Below are positions 26,131 to 38,760 of a stretch of 64,000 nucleotides of DNA, piece after piece. The position numbers and the translations under genes were made by a program. Under the pieces are notes generated by a model. That model did no database searches, was not told where the DNA came from, and saw only the letters and a program-made list of their open reading frames with translations. Source of the DNA: Blasia pusilla (lineage: Eukaryota > Marchantiophyta > Marchantiopsida > Blasiales). Position 1 is the first letter of the stretch, and every line of letters begins with the position of its first letter. Where the stretch lies: the NCBI GenBank assembly GCA_050084515.1, contig CM114271.1, positions 30,752,001 to 30,816,000 of the forward strand, read 5' to 3'.

Positions 26131-27762
26131 TTATAGTATGGTGGCATTCTTATACAATGATGTCCTTGTATGCGGTGGGCTGGAATCAATGAAATGCACA
26201 CCATGAGACCTATAAATTATGGGTATCTTCAGTGCCGTCAATGCCGCTTTGGTAGATGAGACACTTCTATTGAGTACTAGACCAGAGACCAACTTTAATC
26301 TCACTTCATCCAGGCTATCAAGGCCTAGACACTTAGCAGACTCTGTAGTAATATTAAGCGCCTCTTGCGGTTTGCACTTGAGTGCATACTTGAGGAGGTA
26401 AAAGGACCACTGTACATTGGTGACCCTATGAAAATTCATGTGTGCACCCTATAGTAGGAGCACTGCTGGATGATATGGCACAACATTACGGTGATCATGT
26501 CGAGGTCTGTAGTACATCCATCTCGATGTGGCAAGGTCTACTGTAGGGCAGAGATTATAATTTGGCAGAGTAGGGAAGCCCATTTGGCAGTATGGTGGAC
26601 AATCCCGAGTTGCTTTTATAATACACACATTCTGTTTGCTAGTATGTAATTGCTTAGTAAGGACATAATGACGAAGCCTATAAGTACTCTCATCAGCAGA
26701 AGCTGAATCTAAAGGAGTGTTGTGCAAGGCTGGTCTGTAGCAACATATCTCATTTGTGACATCATAAACATCTTCTTTATTGACCCACAAGATAATATGT
26801 GAATGTAGGCTCCCTCTACCTTGGACTTCATAGTGGACAAGATAGTTAGTCAGTCGGCCTAAAATCTCTGGACCACCAAGTATGTAGATATGGAGGAATA
26901 ACTTCAATCTTGTATGGAATAGGACTACACACTCAAGCGGTTCATCCCTCCATGAGAAATTTGTATTGAATCTACGAACAAGACTTTCAATGGCTTGAAC
27001 CTTATGCCACCTTGTATGAGAGACTTCATTAGAAGTCAACGTTAAAAAAAGTTCGGGCACGCCCCACTATAGGACCATGGTTTTAAAATCTCTAAGTTGC
27101 ATGCGGTGCCAAGATGGGCTACCAGGTATCTGAGCAATGAAACTGTACTTTGAGAGGTGACCATACAGTTGTTCATCACTAGGATCTGGCTCCTTTCCGC
27201 GAAGTTGGTCAAGCTCTCGTGTTAGAATACATGTTCAGCTGGAAGAAACAAGGATAATAGATTGCCAAAGTTTGTGCATTATAAGCAAATATGGTTTGTA
27301 AAGAGTGAAAATACTAAACAATTTTTTGATCGAGTATTTGATGTAATCAATAAACGATAACTTGCCGGTAAAGTATCCTCTAAGGTAAGGGAATAGGAAC
27401 GGAAATATTCCTCTTTCAATTGTTAGTTTTGAATAAGGGAATATGCCGTTTGCATCGCTAAGGAAATATTCTCTACATTGAGTACCTTCTCTTAGGAAAA
27501 CATTTCGGTTATGAAAAATGTCGTAAGCTTGCCTACGTTTCACCGGTAGAGAGTACTCCACATCTTGGAGAACAATGAATTATGTACTATAGGGGTTTGT
27601 TGTCATGCTATGTGTTTGTTCATCTTTTTCCGATGACGCCACAAGAATTGCATCAACAGAAACAGATGGCAAGATAACAAGTCCATAAGTGGGATTGGGT
27701 AACTCAATTAAGGGTATGTACTGGGAATAGAGTTCATTTATATGTAGGTTAACTAGAAGCAC
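26131..27762 (-). pseudogene. Helitron 2 RepHel, N domain and HUH nuclease with intact HUH and Y2 motifs
   Basis: The conserved blocks read VEYSLPVKRRQAYDIF, then GIFPFLFPYLRGYFTGKLSF and LFSIFTLYKPYLLIM. Next come IPGSPSWHRMQLRDFKTMV, VPELFLTLTSNE, WRDEPLECVVLFHTRLKLFL and YEVQGRGSLHSHIILWVNKE. The HUH pair is complete (H-S-H). TNEICCYRP, then WMYYRPRHDHRNVVPYHPA and, after one TAG, GAHMNFHRVTNVQWSFYLLK YALKCKP follow. The last supplies the paired catalytic tyrosines, Y-L-L-K-Y. SSTKAALTALKIPIIYRSHG closes the domain. Catalytic residues survive although several stops interrupt the frame. Confidence 0.85.
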
Positions 27763-27977
27763 CTACTTGAGCCTCCTGTAGAGATAGTCTACGTCAGCTG
27801 GAGAAGGAGCTGGTAAGTTCTAGCCAACTAGAGGAAAATCAATAAGCAAGGTGACTTGAAAAAAGCCCCTATGGAATCCATTGTACTTGGTTTCTATAAC
27901 AAGCCTACAATCCACTAATGATAGTAGCTGTAAATGAGTAGGTTCCACAACAAGAACATCCCGCATATACTCAGGTG

Positions 27978-28620
27978 TCATGTAGATATTGTGGTCAGTT
28001 TGCCTACCATTTTTTGTACATTTTTACACACATTGAATTTTCCGGGGGATGGTATTATATATTTCATCATATACCCGTTGCATAAGGCGTAAGGAGGATA
28101 TGCATCTGTTGTAACTACAATCATGGTGGACCGACATGTATAATAGGAGGTTGCACCACAAAAGCCACAATACTCCATTTTTTTAATAAGGTCAGAGCAT
28201 CGTAGGTTCCAAGTACTTACCAGTGAAGCAATGTGTGGCCAGAGGCTGGTTACATGCTTCTATAGCACTTTATTACTGTTGAGCAACCTTATCCTGGCAT
28301 GTAATCTACATGCCTGTAATCCTCGTCGGCTTAGTAACCTCCTACCGATAGGATCTCTTACTCTAGTACATCGTGTCATGCCTTGATTTTGTGTAATTAG
28401 CCAAGGGAGTGTGGTGGACAAATATGAAGTACTATAGAAACTGGTCTTTGCAGGGCAAATGTAGTGGTGAATAGTTATCAAGAGAAAGTGTAGGTAGACG
28501 TTGGTTCAGGAGTTGTCGGCCCAGCAATCCACAAAATGGACAATAAGCAACTGGAGCTATCAAATGACATAGGAAGTGAAGCAACATAAACTTGGTTATG
28601 GATCGGTATGTTACTAACAC
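27978..28620 (-). pseudogene. Helitron 2 N-terminal Cys-rich (zinc-finger-like) region
   Basis: Two Cys-pair clusters are visible on the minus strand. One is APVAYCPFCGLLGRQ followed by a His and a Cys (about 28560-28445). The other is MEYCGFCGATSYYTCRSTMI (about 28178-28119). Between them, after a frame change, is DPIGRRLLSRRGLQACRLHA. Helitron replicases often start with zinc-finger-like modules ahead of the nuclease, which fits the position. The exact family was not recognised, and the frame relative to the downstream part has shifted. Confidence 0.5.
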
Positions 28621-28640
28621 GGATTACACAATCAGTTATT

Positions 28641-30930
28641 GTAGTAATGGTCGGGTAATAGTGGTTTGAATGTAAGCTCGTGACGATAATGATTATTTAG
28701 GGCTCAGATCAAACCATAACAACAGGTCGGGTGCTGTAAGTTCGTAGAGAATTACGTGCGTACATATAACTTGCGTTGTAATGAAATAATACAGCTAAGG
28801 AAATTCCGATAGAAGAAAGTGAACGCGAACCATAGCTGTGAGGATAAAATTTCTAAGCCTTTACCGCCGTGAGCAGCTCAACAACGTATAGTGCCGAGCA
28901 TGGGTGCACTCAACAGAGATCATGGCCAGTAGTGAGTTATTGTGAAAAAGGAACCAATAGTTCTCGAACATATGGTAAAATGTATGGCTGGTACAGGATG
29001 AATTTAGACACACGAAAAGTGCTCTTACCAATATAACATGAAAAAGTGTGACAAAACATCTAGGAATTATTATTGAGTAGCACTAGAGTGAAGAAGGTAG
29101 GCAACCAAATCAACACGGCAGGAGGACCAGATCTTGTGAAAGCGCAGTCGATGACATACCTGATGTGATGTCCACTAACTTGCTACGCTTCCAGTTCTCA
29201 AGTACAATGAAGTGGAATAGATATTAGTACTCAATGCGGGCATGATGCATGGCAGCAACGTGAAACTCTTGTGTGAAACGTAGCAAGATAAAAGAATACA
29301 ACAAGAACAATATGTGGGCGATCCTGTTCATGGCCGTGCTACATGAATGGCTTGATAAATAAATATGTGCAATGAAGAAGCTACTACCCCAATATGAATC
29401 AATGGATGGACGAGGTCCAAGCACTGTTTACCTTAAAAAACCTTGGCCTTATTGGTTAGGGTATGGAATGACGAGAAAAACCAGCATGCTAGAGTGTATA
29501 CTTATGCAATGCCATCCGTGTGTGAACCATGGTCAGGTGTGGCCGTGTTCTCTTGTTGCCGGAACAAATGGAAATGTTGCTACAAGGAAATCACGAAACG
29601 AATAATTGGACCCGAGAAAAATGCAAAAGCTAGAGAATCAAACATGAATAGGCATCTTTGCAAAATATATGCAACACATACCTCATTTTTGGGCAAGTAC
29701 AAGAGACAAGCATGTGTAAGGAGAACGGTATTGGTAGCCAATAGCGCAAGAGTTCTGTAAACACGGAAAACTTATGCGTAGGGAAATCCGTGGAAGGTGA
29801 AGTAGGCATTGCAAATAGAGATAGAGAAGGAAGGATTGTCGTTGCCTTGAAGTTGGCAGCAATAACCTGCACTAAAAAGTGGATAGCAACCGCGAAGAAA
29901 CGTGGCAATGTGTGAATTGTATGGGGCGCATAACTCCACACATGTTGTGACATGATGAGAGCAGATTAGGGAACAAGAGTAGGCTGGCTACGAAACCAAA
30001 AATGTTGTGTGTGCGCTCGCCTACATTGTAGCGAACCATGTAGTAGCGTGTAGTTTTGGCAAATTTTGGGATCTTGCCGGCTATACAAAGAATTTCCAAA
30101 GGCTTCTTGGCTGAGACAGGGAACCATAAATGACATAGACCAAAAGAGGCTGCCCAATGAAAAAGGACAAGCAATGAATTGCATCGTGCGATATGGCACA
30201 AGAATGTAGCACCTATGGCGTTGAGAAACACAAAATGTTAGATTCTCAGAGTGTCTTCTGTGGGAAGAAATTATTGCCGCAGCAATATGAGGGCAAGTTG
30301 ACAAGGGCAGTAGCCTGTGCGATGAAATACCCCTACCAAATTCAACAAAGAACAATTAGTGCAGCTCCAGAACACGACATGGTAATTGAAGAGAAAATCT
30401 TTGGAAGATTTACACGATTAGCTATAATCAGACAATTGAAGAGGTCAAATTGCAGAATAGCATTAAGATCATACAAAAGTAGAAAAGAAATTTTCCTAGC
30501 AACGGTACCACAATGAAAAAAAACCTAACTGCGGAAATGTGCCAACAAAAATTGCTACAATAGAGAATTGTGACGGTTCGGATGCCGCCAAATCACTGTA
30601 TGCCGCCATAGTCTCACGAGACACGGATAAGATACAACAAAAGACATTTTTCCACATCTCAGTGTTCACGACACATCACACAAATCTTGTTCAAATACAT
30701 GCCCGAAATGCCACGTGAATATCCTATTCGTCCACTGCAGCCAAAATCCACTTCATCTACCGCACACGAGAGCCACGTGGAGTTACAAGGTTGCCCTATT
30801 CAATTTAATCGGTGGGAGTAGGGGCCGTAATTAAATTCCTTGCAATTTCTCATCCTACTTTGGAATAATAGCTAGACCCTTAAGGTATGTCTACAATAAC
30901 ATCTTTGCATAAAAACTAAAATCTTGTAAG
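28641..30930. other. Unassigned region upstream of Helitron 2
   Basis: Less AT-rich than the surroundings, with overlapping ORFs of about 60-130 codons on both strands (for example 29630-29953 and 29966-30355 on minus, 30193-30516 on plus). None has a recognisable domain. It may be 5' noncoding DNA or captured sequence of Helitron 2. I could not tell. Confidence 0.3.
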
Positions 30931-30963
30931 AATTGAAAACATTGTTTGCTCCTCATCCTTGCC

Positions 30964-30971
30964 TATAAATA
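30964..30971 (+). promoter_or_regulatory. TATA-box-like sequence
   Basis: TATAAATA matches the plant TATA consensus and is followed by pyrimidine-rich DNA. No recognisable gene begins downstream (only a 64-codon ORF at 31016-31210), so it may be part of an LTR-like promoter or chance. Confidence 0.25.
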
Positions 30972-31210
30972 GAAATTCTGAATTTCAGTGATTCTTCTCC
31001 CTTATCTATGTCTTTGTGACTCCATCTCATACCACTACGCATAGACTAGTAGTAGTGGATTTCAATGTTAACCCAAACATACATTTTAACTCCAAACTTT
31101 GCATTTGGCTTGTTAAGCCTCTTGTTATCTTGTGTAAGTTTCATAGATCATCTCACTACTTCTTGACTTCTCTCCTCTTTCCCAACTTGAATAAGCCCAT
31201 AAACTTGTGA

Positions 31211-33919
31211 ATCACTTTGCCCATTCTTAACACATAAGATTCAATTATTTCCTAATGATTTATATATTCTTCTTCATTGCATCCAAGTCCTCTACATGTA
31301 CCAACTATCCGCCATCTCCTTGGTCTTGTGACTAGCTAAATCTACAATTTTCTTTTTCTTCATATCAAATTTGTTCATGCTTTTACCCTTGATCATACAT
31401 ATTGGAGACTTTAGTATTTATGTAAAGCATTTAGTTCAAAAATAGAATATAACTTTCTATATGAATGTGGTATAGATAGTGTCAATTTAAGAACCCTGAT
31501 ATTGGACCCAAATCGTATCTAATATTGTACCCTTGAAGAAATTAAAAATAATTTAAACTAATTTGTGGCATGGATTTTTGCATTCTTTTGAAACTTGTTT
31601 GATGGGGAAGGAATTTAATATGACTCTAGAAAAACAATACTAGCAGGGAGTGGAGATAGTCCAAATATCATTTAATTTGCCTCATATCTCCACTCAATCC
31701 TATGACAGAGCAAATTAAAGTAGATAACTTGCATTCTGTAGCCTCTTTAATATGAATTGAGTTAGCACCCAAAGATGACCAAAATACATAGCAACATGAG
31801 AAAGAGAATTGTATAATAAGGTCTAGTAGTAGGGGCCATAATAAAAAGTAAATACATAATTCATATGATATTATTGAGTTTCAAATGCAATGGTAACAAA
31901 CTTTCTTAAAATTAGAAATTTTCTAGCGTGAAGCAAAACCAAAAGGGGATTGTTAACTTATTAGAAATGAAGAAGAATACCTTTCTCCAAAATATATTAG
32001 ACATTCTATGTCCGAGTTCTTAAAGCCTTAAAGGACAATAAACACTAGTAAGAAATGTTGTTGTTTCTTTGTCTCTTGTGAGAAAACAAGATTCTAAACA
32101 TTTTAATCTCATATATTTTTTCATGCAAAAGAAAAAGTCAGATAATGCTATTTCGTTGGTCACAAGGAAAATTAAAGTTAGAAAATATTCTAGATACCAC
32201 GTCTTTTTTTTGGATCATGGATTTTTTTTTCCCCATAAATGAGAAAACTCATCTCTTTGGTATGCTCATCAATAAATATACTTCATCACTAGTAAGGATG
32301 AAGAAGGGATTGGTTAAGAAAAGAAAATTCTCATCTATACAAATAAGCCAACAATGTACATTCTTCTTATGAGTCTTAATACCTTGGTTTCTAATTCATG
32401 TGAAGACTACCACATTTCATCAATCTTGAGTGTTTGATTTCTTCGTTTAATGTTTATTTGATCATAAAATGAGTCATACTATGCCTATGAATTTGCAAGG
32501 GAAAAGCTTCTCAACCTTACACGTCAAAAAACTTTTCATGTAAAATTGCTAAAAGTATGTGAAAATTTACCTTGATATTTTACAATTGGATAAAATGTGG
32601 CAATAGGAGATGAAGAAGAAATTGGAGGCATTAACGAAGTTTGATGGTACCTTTAGAGGTAGGAGGAGAGACATGTACCTTGAGAGAAATAAGTTAAGAG
32701 AGACCTAGAGGCAGAGAAAGAGAGCTCAAGAGACGGAGAGACAAATGGATATAGAGTGATTCTCATCCAATTAATTTTACTCCTCTTTCTAAAAAACGTT
32801 TCTTATGGTATTTTTCACTCCTTTATAAATGCTAGAATTAAAAAATTAGTACAAACTTAGGATCTATATGTCTTTACATAGAACTTTTGATTTAGATTAA
32901 CAATGGTCTCTCTCTTGCTCATAAGTTAGCTTTATTTGAATCGCACCCATACATGTTGAATTGGAATTTCATATGAATTTCTTGAATTTTTTTTATTTTT
33001 GGATGAGAGATTAGATTGAGGAATAGGCTCTTCACTTATTTCAACGCCTTCCAATGGTGGAGATTCCATATTTATTGGTCCCTTCATGTTTTAAGAAGGC
33101 AGAAGATAAAAAATTCATAACACGATGTAAGAATGGATCTACAATCTTGGACCATTGAGTACAAACCTGTGATGATCAATTTTGAAACTCCATCCTTCTT
33201 AGAACTTATGGCGATAATACTCTCAAATCCTTCAACAACAAGACTACTCAAAGGAAATTTTGAGTATCTAACTTACTCTTCTAGGTGAGTAATAGCAAAA
33301 TTTGGTGTCTTATGCTATGTGATGAAACTCTTCACGTAAACGTCAAATTATAATTAGGCAAAAGGGGAAAAAGGCAGTCTATAAATCCTTTAAATCCTTG
33401 TCTTGTTAATTTAGTTATTCTCTAAAATTTGACAAGTGTCAAAAAACGTAGGACGTTTGAAAGGATGTGTGTCAACAATTGAGAAGGGTTTCTCTAAGCC
33501 CATCCTCTTTTAACTATGTAGATAGATTAGAGAAATACATGTGGTGACTAATGACCATCACCTACCATCTATACCTATGGGGATGGTGGGCATCTAGTGT
33601 ATCCCAAATGCATCTAGAACATGCTATTGATGATGAAGCACTTATCCTTTATAGGTCTTGTAGGCTTGTGCTCATCACCCTCAATTATGGGTTGGAGAAG
33701 TATACTCCTTGTTGCAACCCACATTGGAACATACCATGGACTATATTAGAGTTGGGTTCGAAAGGGCTTGGTACTTAATCTTGAACAATATTGGATGCAC
33801 AAGTTCCTGAAAAAATAATTTTTTATTCTAGCTATGCTTGTGTCGGATGGATATCTGGTTCTATGTCAATGTAAACATCAAAATGGACAGCTTCCTCCTC
33901 ACTATCAGAGAAGGAGTCC
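31211..33919. other. AT-rich DNA, nothing recognised apart from a repeat copy
   Basis: This contains the repeat copy at 31687-31852. The remainder holds only short chance ORFs. Confidence 0.35.
31687..31852. repeat. Dispersed repeat, copy B (matches 15-255)
   Basis: It aligns with 15-255 from 'tctcca(c/t)tc..atcctat' to 'tagtaggggcc', with an internal gap of about 75 bp and many substitutions. Confidence 0.55.
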
Positions 33920-34948
33920 CTAATTTTCACAACCCTCATAACCAAACAACACCAAATAGGTGCCAAGCGGAACTTCAAAACTCAAGTGGACTCACGCTGC
34001 GATGTTTGCGCTTTGGAGAGGCGATTGGAAAGGTCACTTGGAAAAGTCCAAGAGACAAAAGGCGGAACAAAGTTATGTGTTTCGTGCGTTAGTGGTCGCG
34101 ACCAAGAAACCTAGACCAAACGCAAGCTAAGACTTGAGATGAGTTGAGTCTTGGAAGGTTGGTTGCCAAGGAGGTGAGAACCAGTTTTGGAACACGACTA
34201 ATGTTTGGGGAATTTGATGGTGTTTTGGACTATAACTTTTAGCCCTAAGATGCGTTTGAAACAAATAAGAGTGCATTGGAAAGCTTATCTTAAGATGCTT
34301 TGGACGCACCAAAGATCGGAACAAATGCATGATTAAAGACTGAGATATTAGCCGAAAACGATTGTGAGAGCAATCGGGTTGAGGGCCAATTGGAGAGGCC
34401 CGGGTCGCTTTCCCTAAAGGTAGGGGGACCCCGGAGATCCCCAGAAGTACTAGTAAGGGAGGAGTCTCTCCAAGATATCTTGGTACACGAAAGTCTGTTC
34501 CCAAGTCTTAGAGGCACGGGATGGAACGAGAGGTTGGCGTTGGAACTCGACACCCAAACCTGATCCAAGGGAGTGGACTTTGTACGCCACACTTGGATTC
34601 CAACCCGAGATTCACTTTGTGCAAGTCTCCGGTAGGGACTCATTGGATGTCCATCAAATAGTTGGAATCGCCAGGCGCAAAACGCCGTTTGAGATTCCTG
34701 AACCGACTAGAAAGTCTGTCCCAAGTCTTTTGAGACTTGCACGTATTGTAAACCGCGAAACTAGGAAGGTTGAGCTTGATGAGAGACCGAGACGAGAACT
34801 TGGAAAGTTAGCCCACTGATTCATCCAAAATCCGACTAACCAAAGTGCGTGTTTGGATGCAGATTAGCATTGAGAGCGTGACCTAGTGAACGCACGCTTC
34901 CGCAACAACAAGATTAATGTTCAAGAAGAGTAGACGCACACCACTAAT
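33920..34948 (+). mobile_element. Solo LTR 1 with 5-bp target-site duplication
   Basis: The element is 33925-34943 (1019 bp), bounded by CTAAT at 33920-33924 and 34944-34948. It begins TTTCACAACCCTCATAACC and ends ACGCACACCA. It aligns over its whole length with 45820-46817. Its 3' two-thirds also align, inverted, with 57330-58100, where the matching end is followed by a primer-binding-like site and a gag region. That context identifies it as the LTR of a Ty3/gypsy-type family, read in the + direction. No internal region follows, so this is a solo LTR. Its 5' end is TTTC rather than the usual TG. Confidence 0.75.
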
Positions 34949-35907
34949 ACTTATTATCTACATCTAAGCTACAAATAAGTGACACTACTTGATTATCTCA
35001 ACCATTGAATGTCATTTCTTTCAACCTATGATTATCCATGAGAGATGGAAATTGTGCATTTTCCTCTATAACCATCTTCTTATGTGAGTGTGGTATATCA
35101 TGTTGCATCAAAAAAAGCTTAAAATATTAGCCCATATTGACATTTTGATTGTTCAATCCAGGCTTATGGAAATATATAAGAACGTGTGACCAAATAATGT
35201 GGCTTCATACAAATGTGAGAAACATATCCCAATCTATGATGACTTAAGCTTGGTCACATGTTCTCCTATCCTGCAAGATGTTCTACATTATGGTCATATC
35301 CCGATGTTCCATGCATTGTACAAATCCTCAAGCCAACAATACATTCAAGATGTTGAATTCATTCAAGATTAAACATACCATAATACGAATGGAGAGTAAT
35401 CTATACCTACTATGTTTGAACCTATTGAAAGAAGTATGTCTATTTTGGATCCTATAGAGATTGAGCTTGCTATGTAGTTTAATTGATATCAATCCACTTA
35501 CTTGTATCTAGGATCTCCAATCAATGTGAGCTTCCTTTTCAAAGTATAAACCCAAGCTAGAACATTATAGCTTGTTGGTGCATAAGTTGTTATCACCCAA
35601 GCTGCTCGCTTCGTCTAACTTACAGAATTTTCAACAACTTATCCTCCATTGCAACCTCAATTGTGGGTTGAGCTTGTAAGGATAGTTTTTGCACAATATT
35701 CAAGCTCTTATCTAAGAAACAGTGAAATCAGTTTGTCTTGAATGTATGCCCGTACCACCTTTGCCTCCAAATTCAATGGAGCTATTTTAAAAATTTATGA
35801 GCATTTACTTATCCCCTTTAGGCTATAAGTCATATAACCTTAAGTATGACCTCATTACGAGATGTAAAAAATTTATAGAAGTTACAGCCATTTAGAGTTG
35901 ACACGAT
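34949..35907. other. Intergenic DNA, nothing recognised
   Basis: No primer-binding site or polypurine tract follows the solo LTR, and no domain was seen. Confidence 0.35.
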
Positions 35908-35954
35908 GTTGCGCAGAATAACATGTGAAGTGTTATTCTGCGCAACACTTCACA
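35908..35954. repeat. Two interlocking perfect inverted repeats
   Basis: GTTGCGCAGAATAACA (35908-35923) is reverse-complemented at 35931-35946. TGTGAAGTGTT (35924-35934), which starts in the loop of the first, is reverse-complemented at 35944-35954. The 47 bp can fold in two mutually exclusive ways. Confidence 0.95.
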
Positions 35955-38760
35955 TTATGGGTATTTTCTTGCACTCCTATGATTTAAGATATAGTAGAGG
36001 TATGGGGTGGGAGATTTACAATGAAAGATTCCACTTTGGGTCCTAAGACTAGACTAAAAGTCTTTGAGCTAGACAGAACAGTCATCAATGATGATTATGA
36101 TGTGAATAATTATCCAAATAAGTTGGCGTTTTACAATCTCATTATGTCTGTAGAGAGATGATGAAGATGGATTACTCCTTCTTGGAATATGTACTTTTTG
36201 CCCATGCCATGAGCGGAAAGGATATCTGTCATCTGCAATGATCCTACATGATTTGTGAAAAGTGCAAGATATATCTAATCATGAAGTCCACTCATGATAG
36301 GAATGCATAGAGGGAGTGTGGGAGCATATAGAGGGTTCGCATAAGAGCTTCCAATTGTTGCGGAATGAGGATTTTTACAATTCCACTTTCATAACTCAAA
36401 CTCTAGAGATAAGGCCAGAAGATAATCGGTAGTTACGAGTAGAAAGCCCCTATATGAATATCATGTATATTTAGATCCTAGATGCTTGTTTATTGTATGA
36501 ACTCATTTTCAAATTTGCATTTGATCTACAATTATATTCTTTGAAATATTGGGGTACTTTTACTATGTATATCTTTTGGTCATAAAATTAATCATGAATA
36601 GATTCTTCTTCTATTGCACATACATCAAGAGTTATAATGACTTTCATGACAACGTCCCATAAATCGCATGCTTGTTTGAGTATAAGAACAAGGCCTATGA
36701 CAAGTATATAACACACTTTAGAGGGGATATAGGATCCATGGAAATACATGGTGATAATTGGCATCATGATATCTCCAATGATGAGAAAGGGCACAAACAT
36801 GGATCATAAAATGATGGAGTTGCGCCCAAAATTTCCCTTGAGAATGACAAGATAAGGAAATTCATCCCTTATTTCTTGGATGTTTAGGACATCACTTTGA
36901 TTTAGATAGGGGTGTCTTGGACAAGGAAGAAAAAGTTCTATTATATATAGAATCCCATATGTATAATGTTATATTATCAACCATCTTATTATTTCTTAAC
37001 TTGCAAGAGGGGTTTTTGGTCTAAAAAATTGTCGTGAATGCCGTATTTTGAATCACACACAATAAAATCCTTTATGGGGCAACTATTGCACAACATAGCA
37101 AGTCTAAAACACACTAGATATTTTTTAGTATGGGGCTAAACTATGAGATTATTAATATGCTCCTAAAATCAATCCCTATATTGAGATGATACTACAAAGC
37201 TAAGACCTTGTCCATATTACAAGCTTACACATTATGATATAATGAACAAGCAAGAAAATGTTTCCTTATCAATTTTTGGTCATTTCGTGTTAATGGAATA
37301 TGTATGGATTACGATCTCTTGTGGAGTTGATGGTGTGGCATGTACTTCGTTGATCCATTGATGTCGTTGACTCGCCTACTGAACACAATTATTAACACAT
37401 ACTGTGTATGGCAAGAGGATCCATGATAATTAGGGTTTGGGCTTGCCATTGATGGTTTATCATTAGAAAAACTTATGTATTGATCACACTCAATTGATAA
37501 TTGATGTTAGTGAACAATAACATTCTTCCATATCTTATTATGACTATATAGGTATCATCTTGTATTGGCCATGATCCAATATTGCCCACAATAATATTTT
37601 TATTCTAATATTCCTTTTTTAGCTTACATGTGATATATGAGAAGTGCGTTTGACACAATGTTCAAAGCTACAAGAATTCATATGTATTGCAAGGTCAATT
37701 TTGCCTTGATACCTAGACACCTACATGGAGTCACTTGCGGAGGATTTGCTTTTATTATGTAATGGAGTGCATGCCATTCATATGTACAAAAGTCTAAGAT
37801 GTCTATAGGAGGACCGGACCAAATATTCATACTTCAAGATCGACTATTGAGGATGGTGAATAATCTTGTACATGACACATTGGGTGATACAAGTAATTTG
37901 ATTCAAATATGTATATTATGCTTTGCATTATGTTCTCGTCTTCATAATTTATCTACTCTACATACACTTTCATGTATGATTGATATTAACATTGCACTAG
38001 GGTAGAATAGGGATCTAAGTTGGACATGCAAATATGAGGAAAGTATGTATGACTAACTTAGATGCGGTATATATATTGTGGTTACCTTCAAATCATGATC
38101 TACCTTGATACAAAAAATTATCCATCTTTTGCACACGAGATGAGCTTGTACTTGGAAAGAGAGCTTTTGGATGAGATTAACATACCACTCATCATGATAT
38201 ACATGGATGAGATGGTACATGAGAACCAAATGCATTGATTGTTAAATACTCGGTGTTGAATGAAAGATTAAGTTCATGTTGTGTTTGAAAATCCTACCTT
38301 ATTGGGCTACAAGTACATTCATAGCTAGTTTTTCTCAAAAAACCATATTTTTTTGTATAAGAACGACATGCATTGGACTCCTAAATAAGCTAGATTCCTT
38401 TTTTTCCCCCCTTTGGAGGGACCATTAATCCAACACCGTAAAAAATAGATGCACATATAGGGCTATGTGACACAATTTTGATGGATCATTTAATTGGATG
38501 GAGAGACAAATATGCTTACAAAAACTTGCGTGTGGAGATGGATATGCATTTTTGAGTGGGGATGGTAGAGGAGGTCGACAACTATGACCGTAGACCCCAA
38601 ACACCATGAGTATGTACTAGAGGAGATTGGAAATTTTCCTAGGCAAGGATGCCTATTAGATATGAGGCATATCAAGTATCAACTTTACATGTCAACTTAG
38701 AGGAGGGGCTTGAAGATCCACAACAATCATTTGATTCGTGATTTATGATCTCCTTTAATT
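35955..38760 (+). pseudogene. Decayed coding-like region, perhaps a CACTA-type transposase
   Basis: Several + strand patches look like protein but are separated by stops and frame changes. They are LKVFELDRTVINDDYDVNNY PNKLAFYN (about 36055-36140), KAYDKYITHFRGDIGSMEIH GDNWHH (about 36690-36770), TYMESLAEDLLLLCNGVHAI HMYKS (about 37720-37795), YPSFAHEMSLYLERELLDEI NIPLIMIYMDEMVHENQ (about 38120-38235) and YEAYQVSTLHVNLEEGLEDP (about 38660-38720). The third recalls the TNP2 (Transposase_21) motif DVYLQPLIDELKELW-x-GV. The others I do not recognise. No CACTA terminal repeats were found. A different decayed transposon is possible. Confidence 0.35.

Larger units (their letters stand above)
24323..28640 (-). 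mobile_element. Helitron 2: second autonomous-type Helitron, frame largely preserved
   Basis: The minus strand encodes a RepHel protein of a lineage distinct from Helitron 1. It reads, in order, a Cys-rich N-terminal region (28620-27978), a Helitron N domain (27762-27061), an HUH nuclease (27060-26131), a linker (26115-25720) and a PIF1-type helicase (25716-24323). From 27762 to 25252 a single reading frame holds, broken only by stops at 27580, 27235, 27067, 26449, 26131 and 25720. Most replace a conserved codon, for example a Trp in LLL-W-GAHMN. This means inactivation by point mutation rather than gross rearrangement. Termini were not located. The upstream region 28640-30900 shares its base composition and may belong to the element. 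Confidence 0.85.
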
